Shown piece after piece: positions 27,736 to 40,625 of a stretch of DNA of 64,000 nt. The notes beneath the pieces were generated by a model. It ran no database searches. It had not been told where the DNA came from and saw only the letters and a program-made list of their open reading frames with translations. This DNA comes from Whitmania pigra. Taxonomy: Eukaryota; Annelida; Clitellata; Hirudinida; Haemopidae. The stretch is taken from contig JAJTWR010000374.1 in NCBI GenBank assembly GCA_021613335.1, forward strand, positions 62,001 through 126,000, written 5' to 3'. Every line of letters begins with the position of its first letter. Within the stretch, counting starts at the first letter, position 1. Made by a program: the position numbers and the translations under genes.

Positions 27736-29640
27736 CTGTAAAAGATTTATCATTCATAATTATATTATTTCAGGCCGTTATACATAATTTTTTATGACTA
27801 TTAATCAATCCTAATATTGCAGATATCATAAAAATAGGTTTATAACTAATTATAGAGCTAAAGTTAATTATCTTATTTGATTACAATCAACAACGCAAAT
27901 AATTAGTAAGATGTTAAAAGTGACTTATTGGGTGAATTATTGTTCAAGTAATTTTTTTAAAATCATTTATTTTGAGCCTAACTCGAATTATTAATGAGAA
28001 TTAGGCTACAAGATTTTATTTAGTAATAATAATACAATAATTTTTATTAAGCAATATTTGTGAATTCAAAAGTTAATCTATTATTAAAATATGTACTTAA
28101 TAAATATTTGATCCCACAAATTATTTCAGATATTTATTTATGATGCAAAATCATTTGCGATGAGGCCTGGTAACACATATCAAGTTGAGGTCTAAACGTT
28201 TACACTTTTCAATTGAGGTGTTCAACCTCATTAAAACATTGAATGTATGGAATAACAGATTTATGCAATTTTATTTGTGGGACATTCATTAGTAATTCAA
28301 GATTAAATAATTATTGATTTTCATAGTGAATATAAGAAGCAAATTACCTTTGACCGATAATCCAAGAAAGACATTATTGTGAATTCTTTTACACTTCCAA
28401 AATTGTAAAAAATTTAAAAAATTTAATTTTTTAGAATCTTTCTTGAAATTGTCAAAATTTGCAAACTTCAGTTTCAACAGCTTCAAACGAAGGTTTTTAT
28501 ATCCAAACGTCGGCAACGAGTAATGCAGAGATGCCACAAGTAAAAAGCGGATGCATGCACACATCAATCCAATAATACAATTTTGAGCTTCTTACCTTTC
28601 AAGGCATTAATTCTTTCCTTCCCTTTTCGCTCACAATGCTGGTGCTAAATAGTCGCATCTCAAGTAGAATTTTTTACTTTCACTCAATTCAAATGAGTCG
28701 TCCATCAACTAACTCATTAAATTCAATCAATACTCAGCCATCCTTCTCTTCTTAAAATAACATTTCTTCCTAACTCCACCAATTTATGATCCTATTGAGT
28801 TGCGCAGGAGGCATTTTTCTTGGAACCTGTTTACCATTCTCATTGTCTGCAGATGCACAATCATAACTCTTGAACATCTTTATAAGTGCATTATTTTATT
28901 CTATAAATGATCTTATTGTTTTACAGGTTATTTATAAGAAATTGTAAACTTTTATTAAGCCTGGCATGATTCTGAATGATGATGATGAATTCTGGCATGA
29001 ACGTTTTGCATTTTTAAATGCCATCATCGTCAGATTCGCACCTGCATTGTACATATCGCATATGCTTGTTTTTTTATTGTGCATTCCCGCAAGAAAGTAT
29101 ACCAAAATAGCACCAGTCCTTGCTATTATTTGCAATATTAATTTGTCAAAAATTATCTATAATTAGCTAATTTATAGTTAATATTTAAAATTAAAAATCG
29201 CAAACCCTGTCTTTGAATGTCCACATTCTATCCAGAAGTGGAGAATGTGTATATCATCGCCATCAGAAAGGTTTATTATTATCATTACTTGGTAAACCCA
29301 ATAGTGCTGAACCTCTATGCAGTCCAAAAGACATTTTGCCTAAACAGTATCTGCTACAAGCACCTAATGTTTCCAATCCATGCTTCCAAAATGCTCGTTA
29401 CATCTTGTCTAATAATTCTGAAACAATCGCCAGTTTATGAAACCTGCAAGGACTTAATGGAGACAGAAAAAGTTTAAGACATGCTGCATGGATGTTGTAA
29501 GGATATCGAGGTATTGCAGTTGTATATTATTTAAATAATTACATTGTGTTTGTTTGTTTTCCTGACAATCGACCAGTAATCTAATAACTTATTTCTTTAG
29601 AGAGCAGGACATCCTTGCGTAGGAAAGTTGAATATTTTTT
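27736..29640. other. Unresolved 5' region of the CH-domain gene
   Basis: Probably contains more 5' exons of the minus-strand CH gene. A candidate is 28644-28596 (minus), with a good acceptor and a GTAAGA donor, encoding HQHCERKGKERINALK. A second open minus stretch lies near 28790-28870. Open frames at 28289-28567, 28932-29166 and 29213-29477 have no recognisable domain. The exact gene start and the intergenic border to the 29.7 kb relic are not visible. Confidence 0.35.
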
Positions 29641-29649
29641 AAGAAACCT

Positions 29650-30190
29650 GCTTTATTGAACTTTCAATAGATGGATGGAAAAATCTATGTTAGTATTCGT
29701 TAGAAAATCAACGTGCACCAATCGATTCCACGGAAATTGGAAATGTAGAAGTGGCAAATGTCAATGTGAAGCAGGTAGGTGGAATGAATAAATTATAAAA
29801 AATTGTAATTTTAACAAATAATTTTTAAAATGACTAGCAAATGTCGAGATCGATGAATTATTTTGTGAAAAGTCTTTTTGATAAAACGTTATAAATCGTT
29901 AAATCATTACAAAAGCCATTCAAACTACAGGTGGATGCTCGAAATTATAATACTTTCGAAATGAATAATTGCCACTAATTTATTTTAATATTTTAGGAAA
30001 TAATGGCCAATAGTCCTAAATGCTACTTGATATCCTCAGAATAAGTCAACAAGGACTGTTCAACAGTATTCCAAGCATCGAAGACATTTTGCCAGATTTT
30101 TGTGATTCAACAATTGAAAGAGAAATAGGATCAACTCAAACAATAAATTGTTCCACAGTCTATGTTTACGCAAATGAGGTTCATGATGAT
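29650..30190 (+). pseudogene. Relic VWDE-type exons (EGF-like and following exon)
   Basis: At about 29690-29776 the + strand reads CTNRFHGNWKCRSGKCQCEAG and then a GT donor (GTAGGT). This closely mirrors VWDE-like exon 15, which ends CFNGGLCKRGKCECAAG before GTAGAA, with the same phase 1. The next acceptor (TATTTTAG, 29998) opens GNNGQ where exon 16 has GYGGVDC, but a TAG stop follows at once and the cysteine is lost. Downstream another frame gives DILPDFCDS and INCSTVYVYANE before a GT. Frame changes and the stop indicate decay. It is probably the remains of a third family member or the lost 3' half of the D8C paralogue. Confidence 0.5.
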
Positions 30191-31125
30191 ATATATATAT
30201 ATATACACATATATACATATTTTATTATTACAACTTATTATGCTATACATGTATATTTATATGCTAAATATTTGCCGTCGAGTTTGAATGTATATGAATT
30301 AATTTATAAATGAAAGCAACAATGTTAAAACTTTATTTTATCCCGTGAAATGCCACTAAATTCTTGTTTAGAAAAATAATGTAAAAAGAGGGATTTAGAG
30401 AGTCGACTTTATTTTTTGATAATTGGAAAATATAATAATTGACTCAAACTATTGAATGCCGACGTCTCATCTACAACTTAGAACATTGTTTCATATTTGT
30501 TCCAAGGTTTTGCCCAGTGCACTATTTCAGACTTCCCACCCAGACTTTCGTTACGTCGAGAATTCGAATGTTATCGAGCATCATCTTCTCTGCTAAGATC
30601 GTTGAAGATGCTGTAATTATAAACTAGTCGCAGGCTGCATCTTTTCGACACCAGAATTACTGCCTAATATACTGAAATCGTAAGCTCCACAATTCTCAAA
30701 CTTCAAATCCTGCATAAGTTGACCTTAGCATTGTTAATGTTCAGTAGTTACCGATGTTATTTCAGTCTAAATTATTTTCTCATTTTTTTCTCTATTTTTT
30801 CTATTACAAAGGTGTGTTCCTTTTGTTGGAAATAAAGTTTAAAGTCGTTTATAATGTCCGCCAAACAAAAATTCTCAATTTTAAATTTATCAAAAAATTA
30901 ATAGATTATTACAATAACGTAATAGTATAATAATATGTATTTGCTGCACTAATTAATTATTATTCTCATTTAATTTTTGCAATTCCATGTATACTACCGA
31001 AAAATCACCTATAGTTTGATATTGTTTCCTTCAAATAAATCGTTAAAATGGGTTCATAAAAATTGTAATTCTTAAGTTTTTCCATTAGTTTTAAAAACCG
31101 ATGTTTCTAAATATATTCTAGCATA

Positions 31126-31449
31126 CAAACAGATACATACAAACAGATACATTCAAAGCAGATACATACAAACAGATACATTCAAAGCAGATACATACAA
31201 ACAGATACATTCAAAGCAGATACAAACAAACAGATACATACAAAGCAGATACATACAAGCAGATACATACAAGCAGATACATACAAGCAGATACATTCAA
31301 AGCAGATACATACAAGCAGATACATTCAAAGCAGATACATTCAAAGCAGATACATTCAAAGCAGATACATTCAAAGCAGATACATTCAAAGCAGATACAT
31401 TCAAAGCAGATACATTCAAAGCAGATACATTCAAAGCAGATACATTCAA
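31126..31449. repeat. 15-bp minisatellite (CAGATACATTCAAAG)n
   Basis: Roughly 21 units. The left part mixes CAGATACATACAAA and CAGATACATACAAG variants. The right part is a homogenised run of the CAGATACATTCAAAG form, suggesting recent expansion from that side. Because the unit is a multiple of three, a spurious minus-strand frame of ALNVS repeats spans it. Confidence 0.95.
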
Positions 31450-32910
31450 GAATATAAACAAGCAGTTAGATAAGCACATGATTTTCATAACAATTGCCTC
31501 GAACAAATGCTTCGAAACTTCACGGGTCAAGGTTCACGTTAGTTGCTTGAGACTTCATTTAATTCATGAACTTCATTTGCAGAGCCAATAATAAAAACAA
31601 CGATTTATCATCAAAAATATATTTAAAATAGTTTTAAATTTGACAAAATCAATTTTTTATAGCAAAAGGAATTAACCGCAAAAGATTGGATAATATGTAA
31701 TGTGGATTTTGACCTTTCTAACTAAGGTTAAAATTGTGATTTAATGAAATAATATGTTAACGTATCATTAAGATATATATTTTAGATATTTTTGTTTTTT
31801 AATCAGATTAATTATAAATTGAAGTGATCAGTCTAATATAATAAGCACAAATGAGCACAAATGATGGCCGTACAGTTACGCAAAGGACTATAACCAAATA
31901 AATAAATAAATAACAAATGATGGCCATGGATGCCAAGGCAACGACAGACGTGGAGCACGTGTTTGCCTGAAATCCTTCGACTTCCTGTCAGGAGCGGAAA
32001 TTAAAAAATGTAAACAAACTTTGATCGATGAGCATTCCAGATAGATGGAATGGGGACAGCTTGTTCTGACTTTATGATTAAACCAATCACCGTTATCGTC
32101 TTCATCAACAGGGACTTCAAGTAATCACTTTAACGTACTACATGTGATTTTCAAATCTATGGACGGTTATGAATATTAATTTGGATAATTAAATAAATTG
32201 GAATAGTTAATTTAATATTTTCGCTTTAGTAATTATAATTATTCATTAATTAACAAATTACAATTAATAAATTGATTAATTTAACATATAAGAATATTTT
32301 AAAAAATATTTGTTTGTGATTTTAAAGATGAATCAACCACATAAGATGATTTAATTTACTGTAGTTTTTCTGAAACTGGATTTCCATTTATAAAATTGTA
32401 TTTTTTTTGTATAATTGTATTTGGTAAATAAATATAAAATATTGGAAGGTGACTCAGAAAGAAAACCATTGAAAAGTAATTTATCACGTTAATTTATAGC
32501 TCAAGTGAAGATTTTAACATGTCAAGAATTAAGACAAAGTTCAGATGAAGAAACATGTGTTGTTGCTCTGCAAACGTCTGCTTGTCAATAAACAAAATAT
32601 TCCAACATTCTCCTTCTTAAATGGACTATTATTATAGATATTTTAAATGCTAGATCAATCTTTACTTTTGATGAAATTCTCTTATATTTGATGTGAAAAT
32701 ATTATTTTAAACACCATTTACTGTTAAAATAGAACTGCAGAAAATTTAAATTTCAAAAATGTATTTTCAGCAACATTGGCAGTTATTGCAAAAACATTGT
32801 GATTAAAATGTGATGACAAGAATAAAACCATACTTTTATTAATAAAAACTGAAATAGATTCCAATAACACCATAAAACCTAAAATGTATCACCAAATAGC
32901 ATCATTGAAT

Positions 32911-33016
32911 TCTAATTCTAATACTAATACTAATACTAATTCTAATACTATTTCTAATACTAATACTAATACTATTTCTAATACTAATACTAATACTAGT
33001 AATAATACTAATACCT
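32911..33016. repeat. Degenerate hexamer array (CTAATA/CTAATT)n
   Basis: About 17 hexamers of CTAATA, CTAATT and CTATTT arranged in higher-order blocks of 18-30 bp. Non-coding. Confidence 0.85.
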
Positions 33017-33381
33017 AATGAACACACGTTCACCTTTTCTTTCTCAGTCCATGCTAACATTCCAGGCATTTCAAGACACGGAAAAGCGTTTATTAGGAAC
33101 AAAACTTCATCCTTCTTATCTTGTTTCCTCCATCAAAAGTCTCGTGCAGTTCCGTCGCTTTCGATATTAACCTGAATTGTTAACCTAATTTATTTTAGTT
33201 AATTTGTTTAGAGGTGATGCTTGTTCGAGATTATCGGCTTTTCTTATTGGATAGAATCGTCAAAACGAAATTAAAGCGATACGTATAAAAAAAATATATA
33301 AATACCATTTAAATGAGAAAATAAGGCCGTATTTTTCGAAAGATTATCTAAAAATAAAATTTTTTAAAACTTTCTCAAGAC

Positions 33382-36300
33382 ATGGAGGAAGAGAACGGAG
33401 ATAAAAAGAAGCCAAAAACAAAGTCAAAACTTTCGGCTTTAAAAAGCCGTCTCCAGATCCCTGGTCATCACAAAACGATTCTGAGACCTAACGTCTCGCC
33501 TCCAAACCAGCTACCGATGCAGTATTCAAACAGTTCAACGGAAAGGGATTTCACGGAGATGAGGTTCCAAAATAAAGACGGAATACTTGCGGACATTTCC
33601 ATTGATGGAAAGTGGAGAAAAAAGAATTCACTCGACATCGAAGGCAATTTAGGAGGTACATTTTGATAAATAAATATTAATAATTATAAGAAATAATTAA
33701 TAGTTTATCGTGAATATCGGCTTTGGCAATAATAAAAAAATGTATGTTGCATGTGAGTTACGAAACTAAAGTGGTCGATAAGTAATTTGCTAAATGCTTT
33801 CGAATACTTTCTTAAAACATTTTAATGAACTTTTTATAAGTATTAAATATTAAAAAATGAGCAGTGAAATAAAATTTAATGTGACAAGCTTACAATTCTA
33901 GCTTTTAGTCAAAGAATCGATAAAGACAATAATTATTATCTGCTCGGGGTTAGGGTTAGGGCTAACTACTCCAAACAATTGTTCCAATGTCATTATATCA
34001 CAGATTTTGCAAATAAAATTTCTTTTATTTAATGGGTCAAACTAAACTTTTGAGAAAATATTCCATTCGTTTTTATAAGTGCCTAATTCAAACTCAATCT
34101 CACTAATTAAAAGAAAATATTTCGAAAAGTCTTTATCAAAAAATTGGTTACAGATTTTATTTTAAGAATTGCGATCAGAGCCTCCGATAAATTTCGGTTT
34201 CCTAGGCACGGCAGCGGCCTATTTTTTAAGTCAATTTGTTAAAAAAAAAACTTTTATTTTAAAATTCAGCGGGTCCCTGGACACCTGCCCAACCCGTTTT
34301 CGGCAGCCCTAATTGCTATTATAAGAGAGCCACACTAAATTGGTTCAAATTCTCTACAAACCCACAATTATTCAACCAGTTATTTTTAGAGAAAAAGAAA
34401 GAGAGCAGACTGCATAAATTCTTGTTCCAACGAAAACTTCCTTCAGACGCTGCTTATTCATCTGGTCCTTCAACTCCGCTGGATGATAAAACAGATTTTA
34501 TAGCCAGTCTCAAAACTCATAAACAAGTTTGCTGCCAAAACTAATAAGTTACATAAAATAGTGTACTTGTATATTTTTAATTTGATTGTTTCATGTTGGC
34601 CATGCTGTTTTAAATGAATAAATAGTTCTATATTTATTCAAAATTTAAATTATGATTTTGGAATGTCTTGCTCACTTAAATTAGAATAGCGATCATTTTT
34701 CATAGAAAAATTAGTTATTAATTAAAATTAATACAAATTGTAATACGAAATTTAGTAATTCTTATTTAGTTTTCCGGTTTTCCCTTTAGTACAGTTCTTC
34801 TTAAAGTTTTTAAATTATTGTGATGCTCGTTTGATAATCTACGCTATCTTTTAGTGCAACGTAATGGATAGTGCCATAAAGGAGAAGATTTTGGCACAAA
34901 AGAAACTACGAGATAGCGAATTCATGTCTGATCCTGGTATTTCTTCTGGAGTTTCCAGTCGGACGCAACGACAAAGAGTTTATCTGCCGCTAATAGAAGT
35001 GGAAAACAAATCCACGGAAAGACCTCTTGGTGAGAAAATCATTTTTATTTCACATAATTGTTATGAATTTGTGAAAGGACGATTTAATCATTCTAGAATG
35101 AATTAAGAATTATTTGTTTTGAGATTAATTTAAATTATTTAATGCTTAGAATTTTGAATTTAATGTGTTAATATAATTTTTAAATAACAAAATATATTGG
35201 ACAACAATATCTTTACATTTTTGACAAGTTTTAAATTTGAGTTTGAGTTAATTAAAATTTATATTTATTTCTCATGTCACTTGATACTCTACTTTGTGCA
35301 TGAAAATCATTCGTCAAAGCATATTGAAATAAACGGGGGTCCGCAAACTAGAAAGCTTAAGAGTAAGTTTATTAAGCAAGTATTCAGTTAATAGAACTGA
35401 ACTATTAAGCAAGTATTCAGTTAATAGTTCAATCAAGATGAGGATTTGAGTATCAAGAACTTCAGACTGTCTTGGATTCTTAGAATCTTTGTTAGGACTG
35501 TGCGCCTCTTTTGTGTGTCTCTAATGTTATCAGGACTTTTTAGAAAAGGATACTAAATATTACCATAATAATATTAATTATTATTACATTTAATTACTAT
35601 TAATGTCAATAAAAACTTAATAGTTTATTGTTCGGATATAACAATATCATTCAAATGTATTCATTCAACTCATCAACTCATGCTGGCTAATCTCTTCCTT
35701 CAGCCATTTAAATAAATATAATAAATATAGTTAAATAGAATATTAATATCATTATTATCAAAATGTCAATAATTTCAGGTATGGTGTTTCTCACTTTTCG
35801 AGAAGAGACGAAACGCAGTCTCCTGCCGAACGAAATAACGTCTCTCAGCACTATTTGGGCACTTTTCGTCAGAGCTTTTCCTGATATTTTCACTATGAAC
35901 TGGTTTGAAGCAACTAGAGTGACAATATACATTCTCAACCCCCTGTCTAAGTTATACAGCCCTTTAAGAAGCCTCAGGTAAAGTTTTATTAAATATATAT
36001 TTTTAATTTTAATTTTTGTAACTATGTTATTACTAACTTCAACTGCGAAGCAATCAAAACAAAAATTTATGTTGCTCTACTAGAATTGGTTTATCAATTG
36101 CAAAGCAATCTGAAAATTAATGTACATCTTAAGAGAAATAAGAGACAGAAGCGCCTTGAAGATTTTCGAAGAAGAAGCCGTAATGAAATCTAAACCCATT
36201 AGGGATGGATCCCACTTACCTTCTCATCAGCTTTGGAGTAAACTAAATTCTGTCTCTTACAGTTAAACACTATAATTAACTAGATTTAATATCGTTAATA

Positions 36301-39300
36301 TTTTTCTTTAACATCAATATTTTCGTTTGTTTTCGAGGACGTTATGACAACTCTGTGCAATCCCTTGATCATCAGTCTGAAAAAGACAACAATGTCTTAA
36401 CCCAACAGAGAACCTTTGTCAATTCACAAATGAATCCGCACCACATTATAAGAAATGGTAGCGTAAGATCTGCTCCGCCGATGCCAAAGTAAGATTTAGG
36501 AACATTTGGTAGCACCTCATTTAAACCGCATAAAAAATAAACCATACCAGAAAATTCCATATTGTCTGCTCATAAATTCTAACCACGACATTATGCATAA
36601 TTTGCTTAAATTAACTGTTGCAATTCCAGAGAATATGCTCAACTTCCTGAGAGTGGCGTCTACAAAAGTCTCAATCTCAGAAACTCTCCATGGCAGAATC
36701 ATGACTTATCCAGACAGGAAAGTATTCAAAGTAGTGCGAGTGCCAATTCTGACATATCTCAAGCAACGGTCGTTAGAAGTAAGCACTATAAAACCCTTGA
36801 TTAGTATAATCTGCAATCTCACATTAATTGCGATATGTGATTAAAATAAAAAGAGCTAATCTTGGCCCTATGAGCATTAGTTACCATAACAACTTTAATG
36901 AGCTTTTAATTAATTTTAAATCACGGTCTGCTATTAAAAATTCATTCTCATTGTTCAGGCCCTCTTTTATGCAATTCGACAATCCACACCACTATGAAAC
37001 AAAGACCTAGCTCGGAGCAGCCGTCGAATGCAACCTTGAAAATGAAAAATAAAATGGCCAAACTTAGGCAACAAACAAAAACTCTTCATAATGAACTAAA
37101 CCAACTTAAACAACTCCAACAACTCCAAATTACTTCGATGAAAGCGTCTTTCCTTGAAGCCACATCGAAATGCGAGGTATCTCTCAATTAAATTGAATCC
37201 TAAGAGATTTCTGACACTTTATTCTTACAGCCATTACATTTAATTGATGTTTATTAGGATAGCGTTTTTTCTTCACTTAATCAATGACAGAATTAGAATA
37301 GTCCTTAATAATATTATGTTCAGGAGCTAATAATGTCGGTGAGCAAAGAATCAAAAAGCTTGGAGGGGAGAGAAGCCATTGATATTCAGAAATCTGGTTA
37401 TGCTGATGATGTTTGCTTGGTTGAGGCAAAATTGAGGTTGATTTTGATGTTCGATTTGAGTTTTAATTGTTATGGTGGTTGGATTATACCTCTCGGGTAG
37501 ACATTCATGTTTAAAGAATTTCACTTCTTGCAGAGGTCTTGAGGTTTCCATCGAAGATTTAAAAAACGAGGTTCTTTCAAGAAAAGGAACGATAAGAATT
37601 ACTGAAATTAATAAGATGGCCCACTTGTTAAACAATGTAGCCAAACTGCTGACGGAACTTAAAAGTATTTCATAATTTATAAATTTATAAATAATCATAA
37701 TATTTTCAGATAATGCTAACTAACCATTGCTTGCAATTTAATTAATCTATGAAGAACGAATACATATTTGAAAATTCTGGTATATTTACAAAATATTATT
37801 AAATTTTCTGAAAAAGTATGTTTTTTTTTTTTAAAGTAAAATTTATTTAACAAATCAGATCGCCTCCAAAATCTGCAAAAGAGTCTGAAGCCTTTAATAG
37901 TAGCTGAGATTGGAGTCATTATTAAGGACGACAGGTAAAATCATCTTCATAAATTTCAATCACTTGGCTAACTAATGACAGTAAAAAGTTACTTCCTTTA
38001 TCAGATTTGTCAAAGGAGAACCGAGTCGATTAGAAAGCCTGTTGAATCGCTGTAAACATTTAGGTTTACTATTAAACACCTTGAAAAAGTAATCCGTCTT
38101 TAATGATCCAATAAAATAATTATAAGTTCTCAATTGATGCGATCAATGACAACAAATCTTTGACTTTAACAGCTTAGCATTAGTACAGGAGCAGGCGAAG
38201 CCAAAGGATGAACTACCAGGGCAAACACTGCATATGCCCGTACGCAAAAAACAAGAAGTTTTTTCGCAATTAATCACAGGAAATTCTCTGCCTCAATTTT
38301 CTTCTCAAATGAAATCAGATTCAAACATCTCGGAAATATCGCAATCACAAAAAATGCCTGCTCATCAAACTGCTCAATCCACAAATAACCTAGAAATGAA
38401 AAGCCATATATTTGACGACTTTTATAAGAGGCTGGTAATCCCTCAGCCTCAGTTGGACAATGAAATGTACTTTTTCTTGATGCAAAATTTATACAGCTTT
38501 TGTAATGGTATGGAACCCAATACTCCTTCGTACTCGAGCAGTTCTCTCACAAAAGCGGAGAACAAGACCATTCGTAATGTGCCTCCGGTTATCGAAGGAA
38601 CTCAGTCAGCTCCTTCAACTCCAATGATGACAGGTATCAGAAATTCAGGGATAAACATGAACTATGTATTTTCACAAAATGATGAGCAAGTTACAAACAG
38701 CGAGATTTCTCTGGCGCCATATTCTTCGTCGGATTCCTCACGATATTCTTCTCCGGTTTCGTCGGAAACAAATATCAACATTTTGTCCGATTCAAATGCT
38801 TATAATCATTTGCCTGTCGAACTTTTGGCTAAGAAACAACGGAGAAATCTATACTTTCACCCAGTCGATGTGCAGCATCGCTTGGGTACGGAAATGTTAA
38901 ATGAATTGCTTTCGGGTGCATGTTCAAAGAAAATCTCAAAGACACATAAATGTAGAAATATTGAAACAGTCTCTGATCCGGAAGACAGTTTTGCTGACGG
39001 TTCACATAAAGGCTTATCGCTCGCAAACAAGGAAGTAAAAACATTGAAATTAGACCATCAACAAGCATCGGAAAATCTTCTATCGACTACCAAATATGGC
39101 AGTTTATATTCCAGTCTGTACAAAATGCTGGACGACAGCATCAGCAAGGAGCAGCCGCAACCAGACGAATCGATGATCTTTTGTCCCCATTGTTCAGAAG
39201 GCAGCGGACATTTTGATTGTCTCACAGAACATAAATCTGATTGTCCTTATCGGGTTCATGAAGCAATTTTGAGATTCTCCAAGAATGCCAATTCAAACTC

Positions 39301-39427
39301 TGATCTCGAGACGGGTTTGTGTGCAAAATTAACTAGAGCCCATCTCCAGGAAAAGATTAAAATGAGGCAGGATCAAATGAAGAAACAGGAACAATCTAAA
39401 TCAACATCAGATGAAAAAAGCTGTTGA
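33382..39427 (+). CDS. SRCIN1/SKT (p140Cap) family adaptor, 13 exons, 1021 aa
   Basis: Cytoplasmic adaptor; vertebrate members restrain Src and organise actin at adhesions and synapses. Exons: 33382-33655, 34390-34526, 34855-35029, 35779-35977, 36134-36237, 36338-36488, 36630-36778, 36959-37176, 37324-37436, 37534-37664, 37859-37934, 38005-38088, 38173-39427. The AIP3-like domain (about 190-285) shows RPLGMVFLTFREETKR, PNEITS, WALFVRAFP and LREIRDRSALKIF, closely tracking the vertebrate pattern. Exon 8 encodes a coiled coil (KLRQQTKTLHNELNQLKQL). Exons 11-12 encode the conserved KGEPSRLESLLNRCKHLG segment. The C-terminal exon is mostly disordered but ends with a Cys/His cluster (FCPHC, DCLTEH, DCPYR) and a charged helix. 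Exon 2 could instead run to a stop at 34544, giving a 142-aa product. The joined model is preferred because DKTDFIASLKTHKQ plus KEKILAQKKLRD resembles the N-terminal motif of the family. Confidence 0.9.
33944..33966 (+). repeat. Short telomere-like motif
   Basis: GGGGTTAGGGTTAGGGCTAA inside intron 1 of the SRCIN1-like gene: two perfect TTAGGG units with flanking partial units. Possibly a trace of an end-joining repair event, or chance. Confidence 0.5.
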
Positions 39428-39596
39428 ATATTTCTCAAAAGATTTTAAATAAGACTAATAAGCAAAATATTTTAATATAAATACAAAACAATAGTTGTTG
39501 TCAAATACTGTAAATGACAAAATTATAATGGTTTATAGCCAATAATTTTCTATCGAATCTTATAACAAACCATTATTAAAATCTGAAAGTCCATAA

Positions 39597-40598
39597 TTAA
39601 AGTTCTCCATCAAATAAAAAGTAAGGTTCCTCATCTTTTTTCTTGAAAAGCACATTGAAATCGTTATCAGACCATTTAAAATCTGCTCGAGAATATGCTA
39701 TTGAAGATTTGTAAGGTGTTCCTGAATGGCCGGCAAAGCATTCAATGGTGAGGTTTATAACAAGAGAATGAGCAACGTCTTCCAACTTGTGCCTGAGGTT
39801 CCACAAGGTGCTTTGCTCGTCAATTCTATAATAGAGGCATATCGGCCATTGGAAAAGAATGAATTCTGTATCTGTTTTGTAACAGTTTTCGTCGTATGAA
39901 AGAGGGAGACTGTATTTTCTAAAGTGGATCTGAGCTTTCAAACTGTCAGGCAACATAGGCAGGTTTGGTATTTCGTCTTCTTCGTCGCTGTCATCAATAT
40001 CGTCATTTTGGCAATGGGTAACAGTAGCCAAAACTTTTACTTTAGACAGAGGTTCGGTAGCTAGCCTCAATATTTTGAATTCTAAAATCAATTCCTCGTT
40101 TTTCGATTTTTTTATCGTTAAGAAATTGCTGAATTTTAATATTTTTCTCCTAGCAAATTTACTCACAAGTTTTTGAGAAAAGAGACCTGCAGCTATTGCT
40201 TCAATGAAACATCCAACAATCAATTGCACCATGAGAAGAACTATGGCATCCAGACAATCTGGATTCATGACTCGAGTTCCATACCCTATCGTTGTCTGAG
40301 ATTCAACCGAAAAGATAATTGCTTCCACAAGATTTGGCACTTCTTCCAGACAGGTCTTTTCCAGTTCAAGAGTTGATCCATTGCGGAAAGCAGCAGAATT
40401 ATGACGAGAAACGTTTCTAGTTTTAGAAAAGAGATACCACAGAAAACCGAATATTATCCAACTCCCTCCAAGTACAATCGAACCGAAAGTAATAAGAAAT
40501 TTGAGGGAACGATTTTCTAATTCGGGTTTCAAATATTTTGCACTCCATTTTTTCGATCCTGTGTTCATTTTACAAACCAACAAACTTGTCAAAAGCAT
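39597..40598 (-). CDS. Inward-rectifier potassium (Kir) channel
   Basis: Two-helix K+ channel subunit forming tetramers in the plasma membrane. From ATG 40598 the product is 333 aa. M1 is at about 33-57 (FLITFGSIVLGG). The pore has SVESQTTIGYG at 97-107, flanked by C83 and C115, the conserved extracellular disulfide pair. M2 is at 117-141 (LMVQLIVGCFIEAIAAGLF). E133 falls at the rectification-controller position (Asp in Kir2.1, Glu in Kir4.1), predicting clear inward rectification. The cytoplasmic immunoglobulin-like domain is complete (IHFRKYSLPLSYDE, LECF-like strand TIECFAGHSGTPYKSS, FKWSDNDFNVLF). The coding core is one exon. It may begin at 40625 after an acceptor and join 41415-41347. 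The stop lies only 170 bp from the convergent SRCIN1-like stop. Confidence 0.93.
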   Translation of the reverse strand: MLLTSLLVCKMNTGSKKWSAKYLKPELENRSLKFLITFGSIVLGGSWIIFGFLWYLFSKTRNVSRHNSAAFRNGSTLELEKTCLEEVPNLVEAIIFSVESQTTIGYGTRVMNPDCLDAIVLLMVQLIVGCFIEAIAAGLFSQKLVSKFARRKILKFSNFLTIKKSKNEELILEFKILRLATEPLSKVKVLATVTHCQNDDIDDSDEEDEIPNLPMLPDSLKAQIHFRKYSLPLSYDENCYKTDTEFILFQWPICLYYRIDEQSTLWNLRHKLEDVAHSLVINLTIECFAGHSGTPYKSSIAYSRADFKWSDNDFNVLFKKKDEEPYFLFDGEL

Positions 40599-40625
40599 CC
40601 ACGACAACAGCACGAAAGTTGATCT

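Larger units (their letters stand above)
30191..33381. other. Intergenic, repeat-bearing
   Basis: No gene supported. Holds a short TA run near 30188-30210, the 15-bp minisatellite at 31126-31449 and the degenerate hexamer array at 32911-33016. Small open frames such as 30439-30627 have no recognised content. Confidence 0.6.

Noticed and set aside
31126..31449. CRISPR-like array
   Set aside because: Contiguous 15-bp units without spacers in eukaryotic DNA; a minisatellite.
31297..31530. Minus-strand frame of ALNVS repeats
   Set aside because: Product of a 15-bp tandem repeat divisible by three. No start context, no domain.
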